A DNA stretch of 16,578 bases from Acidobacteriota bacterium. Its GTDB lineage: Bacteria > Acidobacteriota > Terriglobia > Acidiferrales > UBA7541. Location of the stretch: assembly GCA_003224075.1 (NCBI GenBank), contig QHYF01000089.1, forward strand, positions 1 through 16,578, read 5' to 3'. The position numbers and the translations under genes are program-made. Positions 6,398-13,611 of this stretch are shown one piece after another. Every line of letters begins with the position of its first letter. Position 1 is the first letter of the stretch. Below the pieces are notes generated by a model. The model was not told the DNA's origin and did not search any database. It was given only the letters and a program-made list of their open reading frames with translations.

Positions 6398-7339
6398 ATG
6401 AAGATTCTCGTCACGGGCTCGACGGGGCTGGTGGGGACGGCGCTTGCGGAAGCGCTGGCGCGGAACGGGCACACCGTGTGCCGGCTGATGCGGCCGCAAA
6501 GTGTGGTAGCTGCCGGGACGAAAAAGGGATTTGACGTCGCCTGGAATCCGACGACGGGAGAATTGGGCGGAGCGGCCGTTGGCGCGGATGCGGTCGTAAA
6601 TTTGGCGGGAGCCTCGATCGCGGGCGGACGGTGGACGACGGAGCGGAAGGCCCTGCTGCGGACGAGCCGGATCGAGACGACGCGAGCGCTCGTGAACGCG
6701 CTGGCGAAAATGAATGCGCGGCCGCGGGTGCTGGTGTCAGCTTCGGCGATTGGAATCTACGGCGATCGCGGCGATGAAGTGCTGACAGAGGAAAGCAAGA
6801 CAGGGACGGATTTTTTGGCAACTCTTGCGCAAGAGTGGGAAGGGGAAGCGTTGAAGGCGGAAGCGCTGGGGATTCGCGTGGTGCTGGCGCGCTTCGGAAT
6901 TATTTTGGCGCGCCACGGCGGGGCGCTGGCAAAGATGCTGCTGCCGTTCAAACTGGGCGCCGGCGGCAGGCTCGGCAGCGGGCAGCAGTGGATGTCCTGG
7001 GTCACGCTGGACGATGTCGTCGGGATCTTGCGCTTCGCGATGGAAGGCGCTCCGGGAAAGGGCGCCCCGAACGCGGCCTCGGTGAGGGGCGCAATAAATG
7101 TTGTAGCGCCGCAACCGGTGCGGAACACAGAGTTCACCAAAGTGCTCGCGAAGGCGCTGCACCGCCCGGCGCTCTTCCCCGCTCCGGCGTTTGCGCTGCG
7201 CCTGGCGCTCGGTGAAATGGCCGACGCGCTGCTGTTATCCAGCCAGCGCGTCGCCCCGCAGAGATTGCAGCAGCTTGGTTACTCGTTTCTTCACGCTGAA
7301 TTATCCAAGGCGTTGAATGCTGTCCTGGAAAAACACTGA
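6398..7339 (+). CDS. TIGR01777-family NAD(P)-dependent epimerase-like oxidoreductase (YfcH/SDR39U1 type)
   Basis: The product has 313 residues, full length for the family. The Rossmann motif GSTGLVG lies at residues 7-13, followed by VVNLAGASIAGGRW, the SASAIGIYGDRG substrate/Tyr region and a C-terminal DUF1731-type domain (PALFPAPAFALRLALGEMAD ... SSQRVAPQRL). It is a predicted cytoplasmic nucleotide-sugar-epimerase-like enzyme; its substrate is unknown. The frame is open 24 codons further upstream, but the ATG at 6398 is chosen because it begins the Rossmann strand (MKILVTG) and has AAAAAGGAAAG directly before it. Its end converges with the next minus-strand gene, 13 bases apart. Confidence 0.93.
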   Translation: MKILVTGSTGLVGTALAEALARNGHTVCRLMRPQSVVAAGTKKGFDVAWNPTTGELGGAAVGADAVVNLAGASIAGGRWTTERKALLRTSRIETTRALVNALAKMNARPRVLVSASAIGIYGDRGDEVLTEESKTGTDFLATLAQEWEGEALKAEALGIRVVLARFGIILARHGGALAKMLLPFKLGAGGRLGSGQQWMSWVTLDDVVGILRFAMEGAPGKGAPNAASVRGAINVVAPQPVRNTEFTKVLAKALHRPALFPAPAFALRLALGEMADALLLSSQRVAPQRLQQLGYSFLHAELSKALNAVLEKH

Positions 7340-7352
7340 AACCATTCAGCCC

Positions 7353-7949
7353 TTATTTCACGACTGAGATGCTGACTTCGACTTTGAGGACTTTGCCGCT
7401 CACGGGATCTGTCGCCATGGTACTTTCAAGAACCTGGCCTTCGCGAATCTTCAGGTCGAGTTCCGACTTGAACTGGCGAACAACAGGCTGGCGGAACGAT
7501 CCAGCGTGCGGATCGGGCGAGAGTTGCTCGGGCGGTTTTTGCATGGGAACGAGCACGTCGCCCTCGACCGAGGAGCGCTCAAGATTTAGATACAAACGAA
7601 AAGGGCCTTCTGGGGTGTGGGCGGCGCGCGCGTCGATGTTCGTACCGACATCGAAGTATTGAAATTGATCCTTGCCGGTGTAAACGGGGACGCGATTGCC
7701 GATGCGGAGTTTCACCCAGCCAGGCATTAACTCTGTGGAGACCGGCGCATTGATGTAGAGCGTGTACGGAAGGCTCTTGACCTTTTTTTCGCCGTCATAC
7801 TCGGTAAAGACGATCAAGACTTTTACCGGCGTCGTCTGAACTTCGCTTTTCGGCTTTTCCTCCGGCTTGGGTTTATCTTGCGCCTGGCCGATCGGCGACA
7901 GCATTCCGAAGACGAGGAGCGCTGCAACGTGGATTGCTCTGTTTCTCAT
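7353..7949 (-). CDS. Secreted protein with secretin-like beta region, unknown function
   Basis: The product has 198 residues. Residues 1-23 are a signal peptide (ALLVFGMLSPIGQAQ, cleavage near AQA|QD), followed by a Lys/Pro/Glu-rich linker. The mature part is beta-rich. VKLRIGNRVPVYTG, FQYFDVGTNIDARA and FRLYLNLERSSVEG recall the 'RIGsRVPV..., YxDVGxNxD..., L.l..E.SsV' sequence of the type II secretin C-terminal domain, but the protein is too short to be a secretin. It may be a periplasmic or cell-surface protein. The ATG at 7949 has GGAGGAAAGA directly upstream; the open frame beyond it to 8132 is rejected. It follows the anti-sigma gene by 40 bases and may belong to that operon. Confidence 0.8.
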   Translation of the reverse strand: MRNRAIHVAALLVFGMLSPIGQAQDKPKPEEKPKSEVQTTPVKVLIVFTEYDGEKKVKSLPYTLYINAPVSTELMPGWVKLRIGNRVPVYTGKDQFQYFDVGTNIDARAAHTPEGPFRLYLNLERSSVEGDVLVPMQKPPEQLSPDPHAGSFRQPVVRQFKSELDLKIREGQVLESTMATDPVSGKVLKVEVSISVVK

Positions 7950-7989
7950 TCTTTCCTCCGTGCTATTGCGGTTTTCGGTCGACCATTCG

Positions 7990-8730
7990 CTAGTGCTTTT
8001 CCCCTGCGCGATCAGAGCTTTCGGTTTCCTTGCTTTCGAGAGGTTTGAGCTCGATGTCCGAAATCTGCAATGGTTCCACAACGACCAGCGCGTCTTTCTT
8101 CTCCGGTGCCTCGGCAACGATAGCTGCCGCAAAATCGCTACGTGCGTTCAGCGCAGCGACAAATCGGGCGAAGGCTTCACGCTCGTCCGGGGGAACGAGG
8201 ACCTCCGGTTTGCTAGACGCCGCCGAGTGCACCAAAGTTGATTTGCGTGGCGCGCGCAAATGGTTTGCGCTTGTAGAAGCGCTTTGGACACTCGAGGGAG
8301 AAATCTGCCCGCGAGAGCCTGTCGGAGGTTTCAGCGGCATTGAGATGGGCGGCGTTTGTTTGGCCTGGTCATCGGAAACAGAGCGATATGGCCGGGCAAT
8401 CAGAAAAATCAGGAATGCAAGAGCAACACTGGTGGTAGCAAAGATCAGGGGCGACATCCAGTGAAGCCGTGGGGCCTCCACTTCTTCGAGAGCGGCGCGG
8501 ACGCGCGGGAGAAGAGAAGCTGGGACTTCGGCGTTGGCGGTGGCGTGAAGGCCAGCATCGATGGAGATGAAGAGAGCTTGCTCTTCGGCGAAAGCGGTGC
8601 GGCAGGAAGCGCACGATTCGAAATGCGCGCGCAGAGCGGCCATCTTCGCATTCGAACGCAGAGCATTTGCCGGATCGGCGCCGGAGGCGGCGGCTTCGGT
8701 CAACGCGTCTTTATAGTTTTCGCATGGCAT
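7990..8730 (-). CDS. Membrane anti-sigma factor with zinc-finger (ZAS) motif
   Basis: The product has 246 residues. Residues 1-50 form an anti-sigma zinc-binding region with H36-x3-C40-x2-C43 (HFESCASC). One membrane helix spans about 92-113 (PLIFATTSVALAFLIFLIA). A Ser/Pro-rich segment and a helical C-terminal part with Glu/Lys follow. It is expected to hold the co-encoded ECF sigma factor at the inner face of the membrane. It starts inside the sigma gene (31-base overlap, different frame) with GGAG about 9 bases before the ATG, so expression of the two is likely coupled and near-stoichiometric. Confidence 0.88.
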   Translation of the reverse strand: MPCENYKDALTEAAASGADPANALRSNAKMAALRAHFESCASCRTAFAEEQALFISIDAGLHATANAEVPASLLPRVRAALEEVEAPRLHWMSPLIFATTSVALAFLIFLIARPYRSVSDDQAKQTPPISMPLKPPTGSRGQISPSSVQSASTSANHLRAPRKSTLVHSAASSKPEVLVPPDEREAFARFVAALNARSDFAAAIVAEAPEKKDALVVVEPLQISDIELKPLESKETESSDRAGEKH

Positions 8731-9293
8731 CGCAATTTCTCCGCTAACTGCTTTCGAGCATAAAAAATTCTGGACTTCACTGTGCCGGCCGAAACGCCGA
8801 CGATCGCGGCGATTTCGTCGATGGTGTGGCCCTCCATGGCGCCGAGCAAAAGTACCAAACGCAGTTTTTCCGGCAACTCACCAAGAGCGCGATCGAGGTG
8901 CGCCTGAAACTCGTTCGAAACGGCGAGATCCTCGGCGGTGGCCGCAGGCGGCTGATGCGCCGGATGAGACAAAAACATGTCACGCTGCTCTCGCCGTTTC
9001 GACGAACGCAAACGATCCAGGGCGAGCCGGAACGCGATTCGAACGAGCCAGGCGCGAAAACGGTTGCGGTCGCGCAGCCGATCGAAGCGGCGGTAGGCGC
9101 GCAGAAGCGCTTCCTGGGCGACGTCTTCGGCGTCGGCGGAATTGCGCAGAACCCCGCGGGCGACGCGGTAGGCAAGCGCGCCACATTCGGCGAGGCGCTC
9201 CTCGAATTCGCGTCTCGCTTCGGCCTGGGCCGCCTCGCGCAGAAACTCGTCCCGGGCCATGCCACCTGGCTGGATCAGAGCCAACTCCTGCAT
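8700..9293 (-). CDS. ECF-type RNA polymerase sigma factor
   Basis: The product has 197 residues from the ATG at 9293. Region 2 at about 35-105 contains RNSADAEDVAQEALLRAYR and FRAWLVRIAFRLALDRLR (core binding and -10 recognition). Region 4 at about 135-188 contains LGELPEKLRLVLLLGAMEG and the helix-turn-helix IDEIAAIVGVSAGTVKSR for -35 recognition. The frame stays open upstream to 9377 through a TTG, and ATG 9260 is also possible. ATG 9293 is preferred for its AGGGA before it. It is the first gene of a sigma / anti-sigma / secreted-protein cluster. The signal it answers to is not visible. Confidence 0.93.
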   Translation of the reverse strand: MQELALIQPGGMARDEFLREAAQAEARREFEERLAECGALAYRVARGVLRNSADAEDVAQEALLRAYRRFDRLRDRNRFRAWLVRIAFRLALDRLRSSKRREQRDMFLSHPAHQPPAATAEDLAVSNEFQAHLDRALGELPEKLRLVLLLGAMEGHTIDEIAAIVGVSAGTVKSRIFYARKQLAEKLRCHAKTIKTR

Positions 9294-9347
9294 ACGATTC
9301 CCTGGTCTGGCGCGGGCCTCTGGCGCCCGGCTTTCCCATACATTCAA

Positions 9348-9376
9348 GCAGACGCCGCGACTTGGGGTTTGGTTCA
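9348..9376 (-). promoter_or_regulatory. Possible ECF-type autoregulatory promoter
   Basis: On minus, TGAACC (9376-9371) and GTCTGC (9353-9348) are separated by 17 bases. This resembles the GAAC...TCTGA layout used by SigE-like ECF factors. Predicted transcription would start about 50 bases before the sigma ATG at 9293. Motif match is partial. Confidence 0.3.
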
Positions 9377-9406
9377 AAGAGAAACAGCCATTCCTGACAT
9401 TGCGGA

Positions 9407-9859
9407 CTAAATCCCCAGTTGCTTGAGGAGCTCTTCAAGGTTGGATTCGTCTACAAGCACTTCCGCGGCTTGTTGTCCATCCGGCGGGGCCTGGACCGAG
9501 CCTTCGTCGAAGGCCTGAAAGAGGCGCATTTTGGCGACGGCGTATTCTTCACTGCTGGTGAGGGGGCGGCCGTTCAGCTTTGCCCAGGCGTCCAGGGCCG
9601 ATTGCTTGACGAAAATCTTGAAGGGGAATGCGGAGCGCCGGTCGGTCGAGATGGCGTAGGTGAATTCGCCGCCCGGGCTGCCGCTACGTTGCGCGCGATT
9701 CCCCTCGAAGAAGTAGTACTGATAGACGTAACCGTCAGCGGCGGAATAGCTCTTGACTCGACGAACGGCGTCGGGACGAGGCATAGGCGGATTATTGGAG
9801 GGCTGGTGGGGGAAGTCAACGCCGGAATTTGCTGAGGGAGGCGCTTGCGTGAAGGGCAC
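9407..9859 (-). CDS. Conserved-looking hypothetical protein
   Basis: A cytoplasmic protein of up to 150 residues (GTG start, 9859) or 125 (ATG 9784); neither start has a clear ribosome binding site. Its first 30 residues are Pro/Asn-rich and disordered-looking. The core (YVYQYYFFEGNRAQRSG, FTYAISTDRRSAFPFKIFVK) is beta-rich, followed by helices and an acidic C-terminus with an amphipathic helix. Not recognised. It is separated from the sigma gene by 113 bases that carry that gene's likely promoter. Confidence 0.65.
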   Translation of the reverse strand: MPFTQAPPSANSGVDFPHQPSNNPPMPRPDAVRRVKSYSAADGYVYQYYFFEGNRAQRSGSPGGEFTYAISTDRRSAFPFKIFVKQSALDAWAKLNGRPLTSSEEYAVAKMRLFQAFDEGSVQAPPDGQQAAEVLVDESNLEELLKQLGI

Positions 9860-9937
9860 AGAGACATATAAGACGCCCTGCGTGCGGGCACCCTAGCGTC
9901 AACCTTGCCCCCTGAAATAGGGCCGCCAGGATGGATG

Positions 9938-9955
9938 ACCCCACCATGCCGGGGT
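9938..9955. repeat. Small hairpin in a 109-base intergenic gap
   Basis: ACCCC and GGGGT flank an 8-base loop; a second weaker GGGC/GCCC pairing lies at 9907-9923. Located directly past the stop codon of the gene at 9969, the hairpin could end its transcript, but no T-run follows. 'GGGGTGCCCAT' resembles common acidobacterial intergenic strings. Confidence 0.3.
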
Positions 9956-9968
9956 GCCCATTTACAAT

Positions 9969-10352
9969 TCAGTAGTCGCGGGAACCAGCCCATGCGAGAA
10001 ATTGTCGTAGATCAAAGTGCGGGCTAGGCGGCTTGAGGAACTGTGTTCTCAGATGACCGGTACCTGCGGCTATCACCAAAGTTCCTAGCCAGCGTACACG
10101 CTCGGCGATCTTCTCGTCTGTGTATTGCTCAGCGAAGATGCTGATTCTTCGGGTTGGCCCTTGGTGACGGCCTCTAGTTCTGTCGTTCCACTGAGTTCGT
10201 ATCGGCACCACTTTCCCAGAACGACAGGCTATCCGTTCCATTTTGGTTAGCCCCGCTGATTCAAACACCATTAAATCGTTTGTGTTCAGTTCAACGCCAT
10301 GGACGAGCACATGCAACACATCAGAACCGACTGATTCAGAGTCAGGCGACAT
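9969..10352 (-). CDS. Hypothetical protein, 127 residues
   Basis: The ORF is complete with a balanced amino-acid mix (LHVLVHGVELNTNDLMVFES, TRRISIFAEQYTDEKIAERV, then a basic/aromatic end). No signal peptide, membrane helix or known motif. Codon use is less GC-rich than the neighbouring core genes and like that of the protease it faces. Its ATG lies 3 bases from the ATG of the divergent protease gene, so one of the two starts may be wrong, or their promoters lie inside each other's coding sequence. No Shine-Dalgarno precedes this ATG. A downstream start is possible. Confidence 0.5.
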   Translation of the reverse strand: MSPDSESVGSDVLHVLVHGVELNTNDLMVFESAGLTKMERIACRSGKVVPIRTQWNDRTRGRHQGPTRRISIFAEQYTDEKIAERVRWLGTLVIAAGTGHLRTQFLKPPSPHFDLRQFLAWAGSRDY

Positions 10353-10355
10353 CTG

Positions 10356-11996
10356 ATGATTTTGCGCGAAATCATTCCAATCTTAATCGCATGTTCCTGC
10401 CTGTCACCCATTGCGGCGGCCCAAAAAGTCTTCCCAAGTCCCTTTACAATGCCGCCTTCTTCCACGGTGGAACACACTCAGGATTTTAGCGAGGTCGTCG
10501 TTCCTATTACCTCGGTGAAGATCACTCCCTCGGTAAGGCTTGGTATCTCGGGGAAGCTTGGCCCTAAGCTCAACCTAGATGCTAACTTCGGTACGGGCTT
10601 TTGCCTGGACGCCGCGTGTCGCTTCATCGCAACCAATTATCACGTAGCTATGACTACGCGGGCTGATAAGATCAAACGAGAAAAAATTATCCAACGATAT
10701 TTTGCTACGGGTCCGCACGACGAAGACGCTACCGCGAACTATCTCCCCAATGTGGGCGTGCTTCCTTATGCCAAGAAACGGGACCTTGCCATCTTTGAGT
10801 TACGGCGCTCGGTGCCCCATCATCATGGTCTTAGTTTCAGTCTCGATGAGCTGCAACTTGGCCAGGAAGTAGACATCTACGGTTACCCCAACGGAATTAT
10901 CAATCCTATTCGCAAACTGACCCGATTTCCCGCCACATTCAAAGCCCCGACGACATCAGGCCTCCTCGCCTTCGACTACCAGTTGTCCGGCGATAAACCA
11001 ATTCGCATAAGGGGGGCAAGCGGCGGCATCGTCGTTGATAGGAAAACCGAAAAGATTGTAGGGATTCTGAGCGAGACCACTGAAGCGATGGCGCTGGCTG
11101 TGCCGATTCAAACCCTGGGCGACTTCGTGAGCAAAGTACAGCCCTTCCTAGCACAGAGAATATTCCCCACTACCAAGGATGTCTCACCAGTCTCGGCAGA
11201 CCTCTATCCAAAATTCGTGTCACCCCTGGACTACTATCCAAAATTCGGTCCAGGCCTTGGTCATGGGCTACAGCACCGACCCGAGGAGCCCTATGAAGTC
11301 AGCGTGCTACGAAAAAAAGCTCAACTTCTGGCAGATAGCATGCGCAACTTTATCGCTGTGCAGAGTTTTGCCTGGGGCTCGGGAGACAAGGAGCCCGCTG
11401 CTCAGGCAGAGTATGAAGTCCGGGTTATCGACGGCGTTCAACGATTCCGCGAGTATCCCGATGGCAAGAAAGAGTTACAAGACGTGCCTTTCCCTCTCGT
11501 GAATGAGGTGGTGAATCCCGGTGGTGAGTGGTCGGAGCTTTCTCAAATGGTTGGAACTGCACTCCGGCTTAAAATTCATCAAGCCGCTGACACGGTTGTG
11601 AACGAGCGTCGGATAAAGGTCTTTCAGTATCGTGCCGAGTCCGAGGATGGCGTTTGTATCTTCAAATCCGTCCTCGACTTCGGATTCTTCGCGGTCAACA
11701 AGATCGTCAGCGTCCCCTGCTACGGCGAGGTCTGGACCGATGAGGACATCAATATTTTCCGCATCTCCGAGCATCTGGAACTTTCCGGCAAGTGGAGAGA
11801 CTACCAGTCTATCGTGACCTACGGTTGGCTCCGGCGAACGGATGAGGTCCCTCGGCTCATCCCTCTCACCATCTCTACACAGGCCGAGAACAACAAGAAG
11901 GTCCATTGGTGTCGCGGCGTGTTCACGAACTACCGCATATTCAGCAGTCGGGTGAAGATCGTAGTGAACGACTACGTACAGAGCGTGCCACCATAA
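10356..11996 (+). CDS. Secreted trypsin-like serine protease with unknown C-terminal domain
   Basis: The product has 546 residues. Residues 1-22 are a signal peptide (IIPILIACSCLSPIAAAQ). The S1-type protease domain is at about 70-265 with a complete triad: His96 in IATNYHVAM, Asp143 in KKRDLAIFEL, Ser222 in RGASGGIVVD. C83 and C88 may form a disulfide. Residues 290-330 contain two YPKF motifs from a 14-base direct repeat (11204-11217 and 11234-11247). Residues 330-546 are an unrecognised beta-rich domain with several Cys (VCIFKS, VPCYGE, HWCRGV). No PDZ domain, unlike HtrA. Probably exported and acting in the periplasm or outside. Weak AGGCGA lies 7 bases before the ATG. Target unknown. Confidence 0.85.
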   Translation: MILREIIPILIACSCLSPIAAAQKVFPSPFTMPPSSTVEHTQDFSEVVVPITSVKITPSVRLGISGKLGPKLNLDANFGTGFCLDAACRFIATNYHVAMTTRADKIKREKIIQRYFATGPHDEDATANYLPNVGVLPYAKKRDLAIFELRRSVPHHHGLSFSLDELQLGQEVDIYGYPNGIINPIRKLTRFPATFKAPTTSGLLAFDYQLSGDKPIRIRGASGGIVVDRKTEKIVGILSETTEAMALAVPIQTLGDFVSKVQPFLAQRIFPTTKDVSPVSADLYPKFVSPLDYYPKFGPGLGHGLQHRPEEPYEVSVLRKKAQLLADSMRNFIAVQSFAWGSGDKEPAAQAEYEVRVIDGVQRFREYPDGKKELQDVPFPLVNEVVNPGGEWSELSQMVGTALRLKIHQAADTVVNERRIKVFQYRAESEDGVCIFKSVLDFGFFAVNKIVSVPCYGEVWTDEDINIFRISEHLELSGKWRDYQSIVTYGWLRRTDEVPRLIPLTISTQAENNKKVHWCRGVFTNYRIFSSRVKIVVNDYVQSVPP

Positions 11997-12053
11997 GTCC
12001 TTTTTCTACGCATTTGATTCGACGACCGATCCGGGCTGGCCGCCGCTGCAAGG

Positions 12054-12176
12054 ATGCGTCGTGCCTTCCGTGCAGACGGGCTTTACGACACGAACGCGGC
12101 CCGGGCCGTGATTCAGTTTCTCAACTATCCTTTCGCTGATGTGTCAACAAGTGCCGTTCCAACTATTTGGGGCTAA
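12054..12176 (+). CDS. Doubtful 40-residue ORF
   Basis: It begins ATG with CAAGG just upstream, translates as MRRAFRADGLYDTNAARAVI and onward, and ends SAVPTIWG within the left arm of the outer inverted repeat. It lies downstream of the protease gene in the same direction. It might be a fragment of a lost gene or chance. The bases 11997-12053 show nothing else. Confidence 0.18.
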   Translation: MRRAFRADGLYDTNAARAVIQFLNYPFADVSTSAVPTIWG

Positions 12177-12315
12177 GCTTCCCGGGCCACAAAGGCGCGT
12201 GGCTTTGGTTTGTCGCGGGTGGGTCCGTACCAACTATTTTAGTAGCTGGAATACAAAACTTTAGACGAAGTTGGTACGGACCTCGTCATGGATAGGCCCA
12301 TCAAGTTGGAACGGC
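12153..12315. repeat. Outer inverted repeat of a nested pair
   Basis: GCCGTTCCAACT (12153-12164) and its exact reverse complement AGTTGGAACGGC (12304-12315) enclose 139 bases. The right arm lies in the last codons of the ACP-KASIII gene. The arms are near-copies of those of the inner repeat (CCGTWCCAACT core), so four copies of one motif are arranged two forward then two reversed. No target-site duplication or transposase is seen. It may be a REP-like element, a small non-autonomous mobile element, or a bidirectional terminator for the convergent genes. Confidence 0.8.
12222..12282. repeat. Inner inverted repeat, 14-bp perfect arms
   Basis: GGTCCGTACCAACT (12222-12235) and AGTTGGTACGGACC (12269-12282) are perfect reverse complements separated by 33 bases. 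The arm shares CCGT-W-CCAACT with the outer pair and the forward copies are both followed by ATTT. The loop shows no ORF. It lies in the convergent gap between the protease and the ACP-KASIII gene. Confidence 0.85.
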
Positions 12316-13611
12316 GCAAGGAGTCAGCCAGCCGCCTCCGAAGAGGAGGCCGGGACCGAGCGAGGCTAGAAAAATGGGGCGGCGGCCCCGCTCTTGCTTC
12401 AAAGCGGCCTGCAAGGCGGCATGCAGAGCCGCGCCGCACGTGGAGGAGCCAAGATTGCCGGAGGTTCGGGCGATCGGCGGAAAAACGTCCGGCGAGACGC
12501 CACACTGTTTCGCGAGCAGAGCGAGCAGACGGGGATTCGGCTGGTGCGTGGCAAAGCCGCCCACGGCGCCGCGCAAAATGCCGCTGCGTAATTCCACAGC
12601 GGCGAGAACTTTTTCCATGCGAGTGATGGCCGCGCGCGAGAGGGCCTCGCCATCGAATTGCACGTTCAGGCCACCTTCCTTCGTATCGCTCACTTGAATC
12701 GCGGCAGCATACTGGCCCGCGCAGCCGAAAAGAAATTCGCCGAGGCGATAGCCTTCGGCAGAATGGCCGCCGGCGCCGCGGCAAAGGATGAAAGCGCTGG
12801 CACCGTCGCCAAAGAGGCCGCCGAATTCGCCGGCGACGCGGCCGGGAGTGAGAGTGCGGCTGTGGACATCGGCGGTGACGACAGCAACAATTCGCGCCTG
12901 GCCCGAACCGATCAGAGATTGCGCGACAGCAAGCGCATTGAGCAAACCGAGGCAGGCGCCGCCGACGTCAAGCGCGGCGCAATTTTCGCGCGCGAGCAAA
13001 CGGGAATGAAGCTGCGCGGAGAGCGAAGGGTAATCGTGATGCGTTTCGCTGGTGGCAACGATCCAGTCCAGCTGATGCGCCCCGCAGGAGGCCACGCGCA
13101 GGGCGTTCTCCGTGGCCGTTGCGCCGAGCGTCAGCTCGCTTTCGCCTTCGGCGGCGTAAGCGAGTGATTCAATGCCCGCGCGTTTGCGAAGCTTGCCAAC
13201 GGGCATGCCGAAGGCGCGATCGACTTCCTCGGAGGGAATGACGCGCGAGCCGGTGACCGCGGATGATCCGGCAATAAGGGCTAGGGCTGCGGAGCCGACA
13301 GTATCGGGCCGCGAATCAGGGTGTGCCGCGCGGAAAGTGACGGAACGGGAATTGGCCAAAGCGGCGAGCACTGCGGCAAAGCTTGCGGACCGCTCGTTGA
13401 GATCAGAACCAAGATCGGAAACGCCGCTCGCGGTTTCCACCGAGCGGAGAAAACTGACCCAGGCCATGGAGTCGAGAATGCCGGCCTGAACGAGATCCAC
13501 CTCGTCGCCGGGAATAGACGCAGAAGAGCCGGCCTCACGGCGAAAACATTCTTCGACGAGACGGCGCCACGACTCTTCTTGATCAGACGAGGTAACTGGA
13601 ATCCGAGTCAT
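12301..13611 (-). CDS. ACP-like domain fused to FabH/KASIII-like ketosynthase
   Basis: The product has 436 residues from ATG 13611 (stop-start overlap TGATG with the upstream gene, AGGAG 6 bases before). Residues 10-85 look like an acyl/peptidyl carrier domain, with Ser48 in the AGILDSMAW motif as the likely 4'-phosphopantetheine site. From about 105 the KASIII thiolase fold follows: Cys220 in DVGGACLGLLNAL, His356 in GFATHQPNPRL, Asn386 in RTSGNLGSS, the full Cys-His-Asn triad. The ACLGLLNAL surround is closer to OleA-type than to FabH. Usual KASIII length is about 320, so the N-terminal carrier is an addition. Likely to condense an acyl chain held on its own carrier; substrate unknown. Longer frame upstream to 13725 rejected as overlapping the neighbour. 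Last gene of the DUF488-DuOB operon. Confidence 0.88.
   Translation of the reverse strand: MTRIPVTSSDQEESWRRLVEECFRREAGSSASIPGDEVDLVQAGILDSMAWVSFLRSVETASGVSDLGSDLNERSASFAAVLAALANSRSVTFRAAHPDSRPDTVGSAALALIAGSSAVTGSRVIPSEEVDRAFGMPVGKLRKRAGIESLAYAAEGESELTLGATATENALRVASCGAHQLDWIVATSETHHDYPSLSAQLHSRLLARENCAALDVGGACLGLLNALAVAQSLIGSGQARIVAVVTADVHSRTLTPGRVAGEFGGLFGDGASAFILCRGAGGHSAEGYRLGEFLFGCAGQYAAAIQVSDTKEGGLNVQFDGEALSRAAITRMEKVLAAVELRSGILRGAVGGFATHQPNPRLLALLAKQCGVSPDVFPPIARTSGNLGSSTCGAALHAALQAALKQERGRRPIFLASLGPGLLFGGGWLTPCAVPT

Noticed and set aside
7336..7349. Small hairpin CTGAA/TTCAG between convergent genes
   Set aside because: Only 5 pairs with no T-run; too weak to call a terminator.
12153..12315. 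Insertion sequence
   Set aside because: Inverted repeats are present, but there is no transposase ORF and no target-site duplication between or around them.
12801..13167. Plus-strand ORFs antisense to the KASIII gene
   Set aside because: The minus frame holds the catalytic Cys, His and Asn blocks; the plus products are Ala/Arg-rich shadows.
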